Shown: positions 44,691 through 54,012 of the stretch, piece by piece
Layout of the letters: each line of letters begins with the position of its first letter
Numbering within the stretch: the first letter of the stretch is position 1
Source of the DNA: Deltaproteobacteria bacterium
GTDB lineage: Bacteria; Desulfobacterota; Binatia; UBA1149; SPBQ01
Direction of reading: 5' to 3'
NCBI GenBank assembly: GCA_029262375.1
Contig: JAJCZM010000043.1
Span: forward strand, 1 to 64,000
DNA length: 64,000 bases
The notes under the pieces: generated by a model
Databases searched by the model: none
Seen by the model: the letters and a program-made list of their open reading frames with translations, nothing else
What the model was told of the DNA's origin: nothing
Translations under genes and position numbers: made by a program

Positions 44691-45614
44691 CTACCTGTGG
44701 GCCGAGTCTGAAACCATCGCCTCGTCGGCAAGGAGTGCCTCAAGCCGCTCGTCCTTCTCCTCCCAGAGGCCGTGCACCCACTGCTGGGCGGTCTCACGCA
44801 CTATCTCGTCACTGGCGTAGTCGCCGGTGACGAGCTCCTTGGGAAGTGGCTTGCGCCTGATATCGACAATCACGCGCTCGCACCGTCCGGAGACGAACTG
44901 CCAGATCGTTGGACGTCCGGAGGGGTACGCGATCGTCACGTCGAGCAGTGCTTCGAGCTGGTCTCCGATCGCGTTCATGACGAACGCAGCACCTCCCGCC
45001 TTCGGCTTTAGCAGACGCCGGTAGGGCGACTCCTGTCGGGCATGCTTGGAGGGGCTGAAGCGCGTGCCTTCGAGGAAACTCATGATCGCAACCGGCTGGC
45101 CGCGTAGCGTGGAGCACAATGCCCTGGTGGCTTCGAGATCCTTCCCTCGCATTTCGGGATGTTGCTGCAGATACTCTCGCGAAAACCGCTGCATGAACGG
45201 GAAATCCAACCCCTTCCAGGCGAGCCCGAGAATGGGCAGCCAAACCAGCTCCTTCTTGATGAAGAACATGAGGAACGGAACGCGACGTCCGAGCGCTTTC
45301 TGCAGAACGACCACGTCGGCCCACGACTGATGATTCGCATTGACGAAGTAACTGCCGTCGCGCTTGAGTTCGTCGATGCCTCTGATGTCCCAGACCGTCG
45401 TGCCCATGATCGCAAAGTTGAAATTGTTACAAGCGACCCAACACTCCGCAGCGCCAACCCCGAGATCGCGCAGACCACGCTTCAGGCGGCCGCGCGGCAG
45501 GCACAGTTTTACGAGCGACAGAATGTAGATCGGTACAGCCCAGAAGAACGTGTTGACAAAAATCAGGGCGGTGCTGAGCACACCTACGACGGCGCTGGGC
45601 AGGAAGCGACTCAA
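44691..45614 (-). CDS. 1-acyl-sn-glycerol-3-phosphate acyltransferase-like protein (YihG-type LPLAT)
   Basis: 307 residues, TTG start directly after the FKBP stop. N-terminal membrane segment (about 7-37, VGVLSTALIFVNTFFWAVPIYIL) then the LPLAT domain with ANHQSWADVVVLQ (HxxxxD), FFIKKELVWLPILGLAWKGLDFPFM and FLEGTRFSPSKH. The long spacing and the KGLDFPFMQRFSRE segment match YihG/YihG-like acyltransferases, which set the acyl composition of sn-2 in phospholipids. A second acyltransferase beside the PlsB/HAD-PlsC locus. Confidence 0.9.
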   Translation of the reverse strand: MSRFLPSAVVGVLSTALIFVNTFFWAVPIYILSLVKLCLPRGRLKRGLRDLGVGAAECWVACNNFNFAIMGTTVWDIRGIDELKRDGSYFVNANHQSWADVVVLQKALGRRVPFLMFFIKKELVWLPILGLAWKGLDFPFMQRFSREYLQQHPEMRGKDLEATRALCSTLRGQPVAIMSFLEGTRFSPSKHARQESPYRRLLKPKAGGAAFVMNAIGDQLEALLDVTIAYPSGRPTIWQFVSGRCERVIVDIRRKPLPKELVTGDYASDEIVRETAQQWVHGLWEEKDERLEALLADEAMVSDSAHR

Positions 45615-46181
45615 CTACTTCGACGGCTCGTCGGGAGGCAGGACTCGCGCAATCTTGAATTCGATCGTCAGGTCCTTCCCGGCCAGCGGGTGATTGAGAT
45701 CGAGGACTACCGTTTCACCGCGCACTTCTCGGACGGTTACCCGGCTGTGCTCGCCAGTGTCGTCCTCAGCGAGCACCACCGTTCCGACCACCGCGGCCTC
45801 CTCAGGAAGCAAATCCCTGGCTACGACGCGCAGGGCGTCTTCGTTGCGGGCGCCGTAGGCTTGCTCGGCGGTCAAACGAACGCTGCCCTGTTCGCCGACG
45901 GAAAGCCCTGTCAGCGCCTGTTCCAGCGCGGGAAACACGTCGTTGTTGCCGATCGTCATCAATAATGTGGACAGGTCCGAGCCACCTGCGACCTCGGAAC
46001 CGTCACTGAGCCGCATCGTGTATTCGAGCTCGAGCCGCGCCCCGGGCGCGCTAACGGCAGGTGCACTGTCGAGCAGCTCGTCCGACGGCGTACATGCTGC
46101 TGATAAGACGATCAGGATCAAGCACAGCGTGAGCTTCGTCAATAGGAGAGTGTTGCGCTTGTTTACGACGGCAGACGACAT
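45615..46181 (-). CDS. FKBP/SlyD-type peptidyl-prolyl isomerase lipoprotein
   Basis: 188 residues from the ATG at 46181. Lipobox LILIVLSAAC gives Cys30. The FKBP domain follows: RLELEYTMRLSDGSEVAGGS, FPALEQALTGLSVGEQGSVRL, AYGARNEDAL, then the IF-like chaperone insertion of SlyD (VVARDLLPEEAAVVGTVVLAEDD) and VLDLNHPLAGKDLTIEFKI. Probably assists periplasmic protein folding. The in-frame GTG at 46235 lacks a signal and is less likely. It lies 84 nt downstream of the TPR gene. Confidence 0.9.
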   Translation of the reverse strand: MSSAVVNKRNTLLLTKLTLCLILIVLSAACTPSDELLDSAPAVSAPGARLELEYTMRLSDGSEVAGGSDLSTLLMTIGNNDVFPALEQALTGLSVGEQGSVRLTAEQAYGARNEDALRVVARDLLPEEAAVVGTVVLAEDDTGEHSRVTVREVRGETVVLDLNHPLAGKDLTIEFKIARVLPPDEPSK

Positions 46182-46265
46182 GATCAGTCGGGCGCGTACA
46201 CTCGCGCCACCGCGGATGCGGGGGGAATTTAGCACGACTGCCGGATTCGAGTAAACGTCTCGCGC

Positions 46266-47219
46266 CTATACCCAGCCACCGTTGAGCAGCGCGCGCATCT
46301 CGCGATAGCGCTCGTTAATGAGTTCGAGCTGCCGGTGTGTATGTTCGTACAGCGGCATACCAGGCCTGTACGCTTCGCCGGCTTCGAGCATGCGCTCACC
46401 AACGCCGATCGCCGCGCGCAACAGTGTCGCAGCGATTGCCACCTCGCCGCGTTCCGCCTCCACCTGGGCCAAGCCATCGAGACAGGTCATCGCGATGAAG
46501 TTTGCACGGTACCCGGACTCGACCCGCTGGCGCGCGAGTGCCGAGCGATACGCAGCTTCTGCATCGCCTAGGCGCCCCATCTGTCGATAGGTATCTGCGA
46601 GATTGACGAGCAGCACCGGCCCCGCGTTCGCACGCCCCGCCGCCTCGCTCTGCAGCGCAAGTTCGTTGGCACGTTCCATCAGTGCGACCGCTTCTGCGTG
46701 TCGATCGCGCGCAACGAGGACCGACGCCAAATTGTTGAGCAAGATCCCGAGATGAGTGTCGTGCGGCTCCAGAACCGGTTCTAGCAAGGACAGTGCGCGA
46801 CGGTGAAAGTACTCTGCTTCCGGTAGTCTCGTGGTGGCCTGATAGAGCGGACCCAAATCGGATGCGATCCAGCCTGCGCGCGGATCATCTTTGCCGAACC
46901 CACGTTCAACCACGTCGAGGGCTTCGAGAAGCAACGACTCGGCCTCACGATGATTTCCTGCACCGTGCTCGAGCCGAGCGAGAAGCCGGAGCACCGCGGC
47001 CCTGTCCGCCAACGTGGCCCCCTCGCCTTGCGCACCATCGAGCAGCTCCCGAAATGCGCGACGCGCAACCTCAACTTCGCCACGAGCGGCGGCAGCGCTC
47101 GCTGCATCGAGCTTGGAAATTCTTGATGCAGGATGCATGGCCGGTGCGTGCACACAACCTGCGCAGAGCAGCGCGGCGCCGAGAAACAGCGTCAACGCGT
47201 GAGGACTACGAGTCTTCAT
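46266..47219 (-). CDS. TPR-repeat lipoprotein
   Basis: 317 residues. Lipobox LLCAGC gives Cys22. About seven tetratricopeptide repeats follow (ARRAFRELLDGAQ, NHREAESLLLEALDVVERGFG, RLPEAEYFHRRALSLLEPVLE, RHAEAVALMERANELALQ, RLGDAEAAYRSALARQ). Kinesin-light-chain-like NPHDT pattern in HDTHLGILLNNLASVL. Periplasmic scaffolding role inferred. Overlaps the Smr gene by 14 nt. Confidence 0.85.
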   Translation of the reverse strand: MKTRSPHALTLFLGAALLCAGCVHAPAMHPASRISKLDAASAAAARGEVEVARRAFRELLDGAQGEGATLADRAAVLRLLARLEHGAGNHREAESLLLEALDVVERGFGKDDPRAGWIASDLGPLYQATTRLPEAEYFHRRALSLLEPVLEPHDTHLGILLNNLASVLVARDRHAEAVALMERANELALQSEAAGRANAGPVLLVNLADTYRQMGRLGDAEAAYRSALARQRVESGYRANFIAMTCLDGLAQVEAERGEVAIAATLLRAAIGVGERMLEAGEAYRPGMPLYEHTHRQLELINERYREMRALLNGGWV

Positions 47220-47568
47220 TGCCCTCGACCTTCAACGTGACGATCGTCGCGCCCCACTGCCCTCGCTGATCTCCTCCGCTACGAAACGATGCCACTAGCG
47301 GAAGTTGTTCCAGCAGCCGTTGCACCCCGTGGCGCAGTACGCCCTTACCCTTGCCATGAACGATCCGCACCTCGGTCAATCCCTGCGCCGCGGCTGCAAT
47401 CAGGTATTCACGAACAACGCTCGACATCTCATTCGGGTGGAACGTGTGTAAATCAAGCGTTCCGTCAATGGGGATTTCTACGATCGCTTCGTCGGCGACA
47501 CCGGCCGGTCCGTCTTGTTCACTTTGGCCTTTGTGGTGGTCGCGTCGTTCGTCGTCGGATACGTGCAT
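47206..47568 (-). CDS. Smr-domain protein
   Basis: 120 residues from the ATG at 47568. The C-terminal Smr domain is clear: DGTLDLHTFHPNEMSSVVREYL, TEVRIVHGKGKGVLRHGVQRLLEQ and GATIVTLKVE. Short stand-alone Smr proteins are predicted endonucleases; the family is known from MutS2. The N-terminal 40 residues are acidic and likely disordered. Confidence 0.9.
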   Translation of the reverse strand: MHVSDDERRDHHKGQSEQDGPAGVADEAIVEIPIDGTLDLHTFHPNEMSSVVREYLIAAAAQGLTEVRIVHGKGKGVLRHGVQRLLEQLPLVASFRSGGDQRGQWGATIVTLKVEGNEDS

Positions 47569-47775
47569 GAGAGGTCGCCTCGCTGCCGCTGCCCACGCTA
47601 ACACGACGCCTGAGTAGCGAGAACCGCGCGCCCTTGTGTGGAGCTTGGAACGACGCGTCTGCTATGGCGGACGCGTCAGGGGGTACGGGGAAACGGCTAC
47701 TGTCGCCGCACATGGACGGGGCGAACCGTCGGTGTAAACGCCACCCCCGTTGCGGGGCTACCCCACCCTATTGAC

Positions 47776-48732
47776 TCAGCGGACCGCGAAGATCGTGATT
47801 CCAGTAGCGAGCGCTGCGTCCGCCGGCCTGGTCGCTCGGGTCATCAGGCGAGACTCTTCGACAGCGTGTTCGGAGATCAGCAACTGTTTGATTGCGTCCG
47901 CGCGTGCGGACGCGAGCGCTTCAATGTGCTCGCGACTCTCGATCGTGAGTTTCAGTGCGGGCTGATCGCCAAGTAGTTCGGCAACAACGCGAAGCAGTTG
48001 ATCTGCGCTGTCGAGCGGGACGGTCTTCTTTCCCAGGTAGCGTATGCCGTCGAGTGCTACGCCGTCTTCGACCGCAAGACTTTCAACGAGTGCGCTCTTC
48101 GTAGGAAATGCACGATCGGTAGCTTGCGTATCGATGTCTATCAGATCGACCTGCACGCGAGTGTCGCCCATTCGCCTCGGACTGATCAGCACTGTCACAG
48201 CGCGATGTTGATCACCATCGTGTTTTTCGGCGACGAGATATCGCCGCCGTGTCTTGTCGAGAGTGCCGGAGAGCTCGGTGACGATCTCGGTTGGAAGATT
48301 CCCGTACACGCGCAGCGCCCACGACGTCCCCCCCGGTGACATCGCCTTGTCGCCCACCGCATCGAGCCGTATGACGTAACCGGCGCCCGCGAGCCACTTG
48401 GAGTAGTGCGTATGGATTTCCGCAGATGAAGCCGTATCGACGACTCTGTATTGGCGCCGCAGCAGTCTCCCTATGTACCCATGCGTATCGACCACCTTGT
48501 GAGACGACATCCCTACGACGACTTCTCGTTTCACGATGGGCCCACGGGCTATCTCGAAAAACGTCGCCTCCGCGTCCACCGCATAGACGATCTCGGCGTT
48601 CTCGACCGCCGGCGGCAGCATGGCGTCGTCGGCGCCGGCGAGCCCGACGTGACACACGATCTGCATCGCAGCCACCATCAGCGCGAGACCGCCGCGATGG
48701 CCCATCGAAAGCAGCATAGAACTCATGAGCAT
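47776..48732 (-). CDS. Hypothetical exported protein, possible DUF4892/OmpA-like C-terminus
   Basis: 318 residues with a signal peptide (GLALMVAAMQIVCHVGLAGA). The middle has a KREVVVGMSSHKVVD and RRQYRVVDTASSAEIHTHYSKWL pattern. The C-terminal 75 residues (LLRVVAELLGDQPALKLTIESREHIEALASARADAIKQLL) look like an OmpA peptidoglycan-binding domain with the usual GHTD replaced by ESRE. It may be DUF4892-like. It lies downstream of the molybdopterin oxidoreductase on the same strand. Confidence 0.6.
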   Translation of the reverse strand: MLMSSMLLSMGHRGGLALMVAAMQIVCHVGLAGADDAMLPPAVENAEIVYAVDAEATFFEIARGPIVKREVVVGMSSHKVVDTHGYIGRLLRRQYRVVDTASSAEIHTHYSKWLAGAGYVIRLDAVGDKAMSPGGTSWALRVYGNLPTEIVTELSGTLDKTRRRYLVAEKHDGDQHRAVTVLISPRRMGDTRVQVDLIDIDTQATDRAFPTKSALVESLAVEDGVALDGIRYLGKKTVPLDSADQLLRVVAELLGDQPALKLTIESREHIEALASARADAIKQLLISEHAVEESRLMTRATRPADAALATGITIFAVR

Positions 48733-48751
48733 GGTGATCGCGGATCCGTCC

Positions 48752-50986
48752 TCAGACGGCAGCCTGCACGACGACGGGGATCCCGTTCAGCACCGCGTTC
48801 CCGCTCGGTGCGTCCATCAAAGCCGAGTCCGTGAGTACGTTGGAGTTCACGCCCGCGTGCTCGCGCGCCACACTCATTCGGATGTCATCGACATCATGCC
48901 CCCACCCATGAGGAAGGCTCACGACACCCGGCATCAGCTCATCGGTGACTTCCATCGGCGCGACGACCGAGCCGACACGGCTCGTCACTTGTACGTCATC
49001 TCCGGTGCGCAGGCCGAATCGATCGGCATCCGTCGGGTTCATCATCAGCGTGCAACGGTCTCGTCCTTTCACGAGCGGCTCTATGTTGTGACACCAAGAG
49101 TTGTTCGACCTCAGGTGGCGTCGGCCGATCAGTACGAGGTCGTTGGGGGCGCGGTCGAGCGCATCGCGCAGTCGCGGTAAGTCCGCGAGTACCAGTGCCG
49201 GACTCATTTCGATCTTGGCCGAAGGGGTCTCGAGAACCTGAGGAAGCTGCGGCATGAGTGGCCCGAGATCGATACCGTGAGGATGCTCCTTCAGTTTCGC
49301 GAGCGAAAGACCCTCCGGGTCGGCACCGAAGCGATCGCCATAGGGCCCGGTGCGAAGCATGAGATCGAGTGCCCGATGAGGACCGCGCACTGTGCCCAAT
49401 TCGTCAACGACTTCTTCGCGCGACTTGCCATTCGACTTAGCCCCATCCTCGGGAATCAGACTGTCGACCAACTGATTGAGTACGAAGTCATCGACATCGT
49501 CGGCACTCATGTCGCCGAAACCCATCAAATGCGCGGAGAGCCGGGCGAGAATCTGCCAGTCATGAAGCGCCCCTTCGGGCGGCTCGAATACGGCGGGCGA
49601 GAACTTGGCGATGTTGCGGATCGAGAGTCGGTAGAACGCCAGATCGTAATGCTCGTGTTCGAGCGCACTCGTGGGAGGAAGAATGATATCGGCGTGTCTC
49701 GTAGTCTCGTTGAGATAAATATCGACCGACACCATGAAATCGAGAGATCCGAGCGCTCGTTCCAATCGCTCGGTGTCAGGCGTCGAACGTGCGGGATTTC
49801 CTGCGATCGTGAGTAAGCCGCGGATTTGCCCCTCTCCGGGCGTGTCCATTTCCTCCGCCATGGCGGCAACGGGAATCTCACCGAAAACTTCAGGATAGTC
49901 GGAGACACGCGAATTCCAGCGGTGCAGACGCACGCCCGTACCTCCCGGCTCATCGCTGGAACCAGCGGCCGCAGCGGCCTTGGTAAACAGCACGCCGCCC
50001 GGTCGGTCCAGATTGCCGGTCACGATGTTCAGGACGTCAACAGCCCAGCTCGCGAGCGTTCCGAACTCTTGGCAGGTCGTGCCGATTCGTCCGTAGCAAG
50101 CGGCGCTCGGAGCAGCGGCGAACTCGCGTGCGATGCGGCGAATCGACTGGGCATCAATACCGGTACGCTGGGCGACTCGCTCCGCCGTGATGCCGGCAAC
50201 CGCGTCACGTACGCCGTCGAGCCCGGCGACGTGTTCGGCCGAGTCTGCGAGATCGACCAACTGTTCTTCGAACAGCGTGTTGACGATCGCCAGTAAGAAG
50301 TAAGTGTCGGATCCGGGCCGGATGAAGAGGTGCTCGTCGGCAACGTCTGCAGTTTCGCTACGTCTCGGATCGACGACGACGACTTTCCCTCCGCGACCCC
50401 GAATATCGCGGATCCGCCCCTTCACGTTGGGGGCCGTCATCAGGCTGCCGTTCGACGCCAGTGGGTTGGCGCCGAGAATGAGGAGGTAGTCCGTGCGATC
50501 GAGATCGGGAATGGGGATCGTCAGATTCTCGCCGAACATCAGCCCCGCCGTGACCATCTTTGGGAACTGATCGGCCGTGCTGGCGCTGAATCGCTGCTTA
50601 CTCGCGAGCGCCCTATTGATTACCGGCGTGTACATGGTCGCATGAAGATTGTGGACGGTGGGATTCCCGATGTAGCTCGCCAGGGCTTCGCCACCGGATT
50701 TCTTGCGCACATCGAGAAGTCCCTTGGCCGCGTAACGGATGGCTTCGTCCCACTCCATTTCTTCCCAAGTACCGTCATCACGCTTGCGGATCGGCTTGCG
50801 CAGCCTGTCTGGATCTTCGTGAAGTCCCTTCATGGCCGTCGCCTTCGGGCAGATGTATCCCTGCGAAAACGGATCGTCGGGGTCGCCCTTGATCGATACG
50901 ACGCGCTCGTCACGAACTTCGACGGCTATTCCGCAAGTGGCCTCGCACAGTGTGCAGACGCGGTACGTGGTGGTGGTCTCTGACAT
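48752..50986 (-). CDS. Molybdopterin oxidoreductase (DMSO reductase family), single subunit
   Basis: 744 residues from the ATG at 50986. The N-terminal 4Fe-4S site is intact (CTLCEATCGIAVEV ... YICPKA). Molybdopterin-binding segments include LLILGANPLASNGSLMTAPN, GRGGKVVVVDPRRSETADVADEHLFIRPGSD, YGRIGTTCQEFGTLASWAVDVLN and, near the end, NNSWCHNIEPLVKGRDRCTLMMNPTDA, followed by a C-terminal OB-like dinucleotide domain (GLRTGDDVQVTSRVG). No TAT signal, so it is cytoplasmic. No electron-transfer subunit is adjacent. Anaerobic or acetylene-hydratase-like, formate-dehydrogenase-like relatives exist; the substrate is unknown. Confidence 0.9.
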   Translation of the reverse strand: MSETTTTYRVCTLCEATCGIAVEVRDERVVSIKGDPDDPFSQGYICPKATAMKGLHEDPDRLRKPIRKRDDGTWEEMEWDEAIRYAAKGLLDVRKKSGGEALASYIGNPTVHNLHATMYTPVINRALASKQRFSASTADQFPKMVTAGLMFGENLTIPIPDLDRTDYLLILGANPLASNGSLMTAPNVKGRIRDIRGRGGKVVVVDPRRSETADVADEHLFIRPGSDTYFLLAIVNTLFEEQLVDLADSAEHVAGLDGVRDAVAGITAERVAQRTGIDAQSIRRIAREFAAAPSAACYGRIGTTCQEFGTLASWAVDVLNIVTGNLDRPGGVLFTKAAAAAGSSDEPGGTGVRLHRWNSRVSDYPEVFGEIPVAAMAEEMDTPGEGQIRGLLTIAGNPARSTPDTERLERALGSLDFMVSVDIYLNETTRHADIILPPTSALEHEHYDLAFYRLSIRNIAKFSPAVFEPPEGALHDWQILARLSAHLMGFGDMSADDVDDFVLNQLVDSLIPEDGAKSNGKSREEVVDELGTVRGPHRALDLMLRTGPYGDRFGADPEGLSLAKLKEHPHGIDLGPLMPQLPQVLETPSAKIEMSPALVLADLPRLRDALDRAPNDLVLIGRRHLRSNNSWCHNIEPLVKGRDRCTLMMNPTDADRFGLRTGDDVQVTSRVGSVVAPMEVTDELMPGVVSLPHGWGHDVDDIRMSVAREHAGVNSNVLTDSALMDAPSGNAVLNGIPVVVQAAV

Positions 50987-51102
50987 CTTCGGTACCTCGC
51001 CGAGGACGTTACCATGGTCGGCGCCATGACTGAACATGTCGCTGTCGCCCGACCGACGTACTTCACGCCTTCGAATTGGCCCCAAGACGTTGCGGTACCG
51101 AT

Positions 51103-52200
51103 TTACGGGCGCGGTCGCGGCGGTCCGACCTGCTCTTCGGCTCCATCGGCAATCGTCGGACTTGTCCGATCGTCCTGTGAATCTGCAATGGGATCCGGCC
51201 GGGGATCTGCGCGGGGATCTACGGAGGACGCAGGTTGGCCGGGAATCACGCGGCGGCGGCGCGGCTTGCCGAAGTCAGCCGACACCATTTGCGCCGCGCG
51301 CAGCTCTACCGAGCATTCTCGAGAGCGGCCATGACACCCGCCGTTCCATCCGCGAAACTCCATCCCTTTGAGCGGTGTCGCGTACAGCGTCACCATCGTG
51401 CCGTGCGCGAATGTGTGCCAGCAATGTTCGCCGCAATCGACGCCGGCCGGAAAACTCGTCACGACGCCGTTGCCGGTCTTCTCAACGATGAGCTGTACCG
51501 GCGGCGCCGAGGGCGCTTTACGCGTGAAGTTCGCCGCCACCGTGGACGCGGCAGACATCACGATCACACACTCCGCCGCACCCGTACACGCGCCGGACCA
51601 GCCTTCGAACTGCGAGCCTCGTGATGCCTCTGCCGTCAAGCGCACGCGTGTTCCGGAAGGAAGTTCTACTCTACAATCGCTGTCACAAAGCATGCGACGA
51701 CCGAGGACGACTCCACTACCCGAGCCACGTCGATGTACGCTCAGATTCACCATGCACGAGCCGTCCCTACAGACGCCCCCCAGGCACGGTCGTCCACTGG
51801 GAGCGTGCCACGCGACATTGCTGTGGTTGGGATCGCATACGCGACATGCGTTCCCCTTCAACGTCGCGTCTTCTTGGTGGCACTGCTCGTCGATCAAGCA
51901 GTACCCGGAAGCAATGAAGTGCCGGCAGCCGCCGGCCCCGTCGCACAGATCGTTCGTGCAGTCGAGGTCGTCATGACAGCTGTACGCTTCTCCGGTGCAG
52001 GCGCCGTCGATGAGTCGATCATTCGCAGTACAACGCCGACCGTCGTCGCAGACATCTGTTTGCTTTTCATTGACCTGGGCCTGAACCTGGACCTGGACCT
52101 CGATCTGGCCTTGGGCGCCGGTAGACAGGGTCAGCGCTGCCATCACGATGAACACGAGCGCCGGGAGCAGCGCGCGAAGACCGATACGCGGACGGCGCAC
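51103..52200 (-). CDS. Secreted Cys-rich protein with tandem beta-repeat domain
   Basis: 365 residues from the GTG at 52200, which places a signal peptide at once (VRRPRIGLRALLPALVFIVM). After a strange EVQVQVQAQVN stretch, a Cys-rich module with CDDGRRCTANDRLIDGACTG and CHDDLDCTNDLCDGAGGC matches the CDDGNPCT repeats of the giant protein at 58.6 kb. Two copies of a divergent InlB/BACON-like repeat follow (LTAEASRGSQFEGWSGACTG and LYATPLKGMEFRGWNGGCHG), then an Arg/Pro/Asp-rich tail. Extracellular, function unknown. The longer form to 52353 is possible. Confidence 0.78.
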   Translation of the reverse strand: MRRPRIGLRALLPALVFIVMAALTLSTGAQGQIEVQVQVQAQVNEKQTDVCDDGRRCTANDRLIDGACTGEAYSCHDDLDCTNDLCDGAGGCRHFIASGYCLIDEQCHQEDATLKGNACRVCDPNHSNVAWHAPSGRPCLGGVCRDGSCMVNLSVHRRGSGSGVVLGRRMLCDSDCRVELPSGTRVRLTAEASRGSQFEGWSGACTGAAECVIVMSAASTVAANFTRKAPSAPPVQLIVEKTGNGVVTSFPAGVDCGEHCWHTFAHGTMVTLYATPLKGMEFRGWNGGCHGRSRECSVELRAAQMVSADFGKPRRRRVIPGQPASSVDPRADPRPDPIADSQDDRTSPTIADGAEEQVGPPRPRP

Positions 52201-52426
52201 GCGGACGGCTCTGTCTTTCGCACCGGTGGCCGGATGCCTGAGTCGTAGTGGCTTCTCCACGCGAATCCTCGAGAATATTCGATGTGCGACGCCGACCAGC
52301 GGAGGGATCAGACGCCGGCTCGCAGCGCCTGACCATACACGAGGCGAACGCACGACGCAGCCGCCTCGCTATCTCCGTCGCGCCGGTCGGTCTATATTGC
52401 TCCGCGACCTGGCGGGAGGAGCGTTC

Positions 52427-53152
52427 ATGCGTTTGGGCGGGCAAGATCAGCAGCTAATTGAGGGCGTCATAGGCGCGATTGTGGAGCGCTACGGGACACG
52501 CCTGAGCGCCGTAGCGCTGTGTGGCGATAGCGCCGGGCCTACCTATCAACCCGGCAATACCCGCCTCGAACTGGCGGTCGTCATAGATGCGATTGACGCC
52601 GACGTCCTGGCCGGCCTCTCGCAGGTACGCGGATTCCGGGCGAGACGCCGCGTCGCGCCGTTTCTCCTTTTCGACCACGACTACATGCAATCCTCACTCG
52701 ACGTCTTCCCTTTGGAGTTTCTCGACCTCTCGGATCGTCACGTTCTACTGCACGGAGACGTCGATCCGTTCGTCGGACTCTCATTTGAACGTGAGCACAT
52801 GAGGCTGCAGGTGGAGCAACAGCTGCGCGGCAAGCTCTTACATCTCTGGGAGGCGTATTTGGTCGCGCGCGGATCGAGATCCACCGTGCGACGAATGCTC
52901 ATCCAAACACCGACGGCGTTTGAGGTCATCGCGCGCGGCATTCTCTATCTGCTGGATGCCGATCGGCCCGTAGAGCCTTTTGCGCTCATCGCCGGCGTGG
53001 AGCGCGCGTTCGACGTGCCGCTGCCAACGCTCCAACTTCTCGAACGCGTCCGTGCGGGCACGGACTCGCTCTCGAGAAAGGACGTCGAAGAAACATTCAG
53101 CAACTACCTGGCGGAGATACGCTTGCTCGTCGAGGGCGCCGACAAGCTGTGA
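52427..53152 (+). CDS. Nucleotidyltransferase-like protein of unknown function
   Basis: 241 residues from the ATG at 52427, preceded by GGGAGGAG. The segment LSAVALCGDSAGPTYQPGNTRLELAVVIDAI resembles a GSxxxG...DxD nucleotidyltransferase fold with degraded residues; the rest is helical (QQLRGKLLHLWEAYLVARG). Its stop TGA overlaps the GTG of the TPM gene, so they are coupled. Weak family assignment. Confidence 0.6.
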   Translation: MRLGGQDQQLIEGVIGAIVERYGTRLSAVALCGDSAGPTYQPGNTRLELAVVIDAIDADVLAGLSQVRGFRARRRVAPFLLFDHDYMQSSLDVFPLEFLDLSDRHVLLHGDVDPFVGLSFEREHMRLQVEQQLRGKLLHLWEAYLVARGSRSTVRRMLIQTPTAFEVIARGILYLLDADRPVEPFALIAGVERAFDVPLPTLQLLERVRAGTDSLSRKDVEETFSNYLAEIRLLVEGADKL

Positions 53153-53940
53153 TCCACACCCGCATCCTCGTGCCGTTAGCGCTGCTGCTATTGGTGGCTA
53201 CCACGCCCGTCGCTCACGCGGCGACGGATACGTCTCCCGCCATTCCGAAACTCTCCGGACCGGTCGTCGATACCGTGGGAGTCGTCAATGCGACGCACCG
53301 ACAGGCGATCGACCGACTCGCTCGAGAACTCGAAAGCAAGACGAAGGCGGAAATTGCAGTCCTCGTCGTTCGCTCGACAGCCCCGCTCACCGACTTCGAC
53401 TACGGTCTTCGCGTCGCCGACGACTGGAAACTTGGTAAAGCCGACGCGGACAACGGCCTGCTGCTGCTCGTCGCCGTGGAAGATCGCAAGGTACGCTTCT
53501 TCAGCGGATATGGACTCGAGGGCATCCTGCCGGACGGTCGTTTGGGCGCCATCATCGACGACTACACACTGCCGGCGCTGCGCAGCGGCGACTTCGGCGG
53601 CGGAATCTACGCCGGGCTTGCAGCCGCGTCGCTAGTAATCGCGGACGACGCCGGCGTGAAACTGACGGGCGTAGTGGGCCCATCGCGCGGTGGTCGCACG
53701 AGTAACCGCAACGCAGAACTTGTCCGCTTACTCTTCATCCTGATGTTTTTCATCGGGCCGGCGATCCTGAACGCGCGCAGAGGCCGCGGCCGCCGCTATC
53801 ACCCCATCTTCTGGGGCGGTGGTTTCGGTGGCGGAATGCGAGGCGGCGGGTTCGGCGGCGGTATGGGTGGAGGCGGATTTGGCGGTGGATTCGGCGGCGG
53901 TGGTGGTTTTGGTGGCGGTGGTGCCGGTCGTGGCTGGTAG
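53149..53940 (+). CDS. TPM-domain (YgcG/Rib-like) membrane protein
   Basis: 263 residues, GTG start overlapping the previous stop. Signal peptide (LVPLALLLLVATTPVAHA), TPM domain (about 35-165: AEIAVLVVRSTAPLTDFDYG, RVADDWKLGKADADNGLLLLVAVEDRKVRFFSGYGLEG), one membrane helix (about 190-207, VRLLFILMFFIGPAILN) and a Gly-rich tail of about 40 residues (GGGFGGGM repeated). TPM proteins are co-encoded with LemA, which follows at 54013; together they are thought to act in membrane stress or PSII-like repair. Function otherwise unknown. Confidence 0.9.
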   Translation: MIHTRILVPLALLLLVATTPVAHAATDTSPAIPKLSGPVVDTVGVVNATHRQAIDRLARELESKTKAEIAVLVVRSTAPLTDFDYGLRVADDWKLGKADADNGLLLLVAVEDRKVRFFSGYGLEGILPDGRLGAIIDDYTLPALRSGDFGGGIYAGLAAASLVIADDAGVKLTGVVGPSRGGRTSNRNAELVRLLFILMFFIGPAILNARRGRGRRYHPIFWGGGFGGGMRGGGFGGGMGGGGFGGGFGGGGGFGGGGAGRGW

Positions 53941-54012
53941 TCACGGCCGTAGTTTTGACCAAAGCGCTAGACGCCGGGTTGCCTGTTGGCCGAATCTCGT
54001 AGAAATGGAGTG

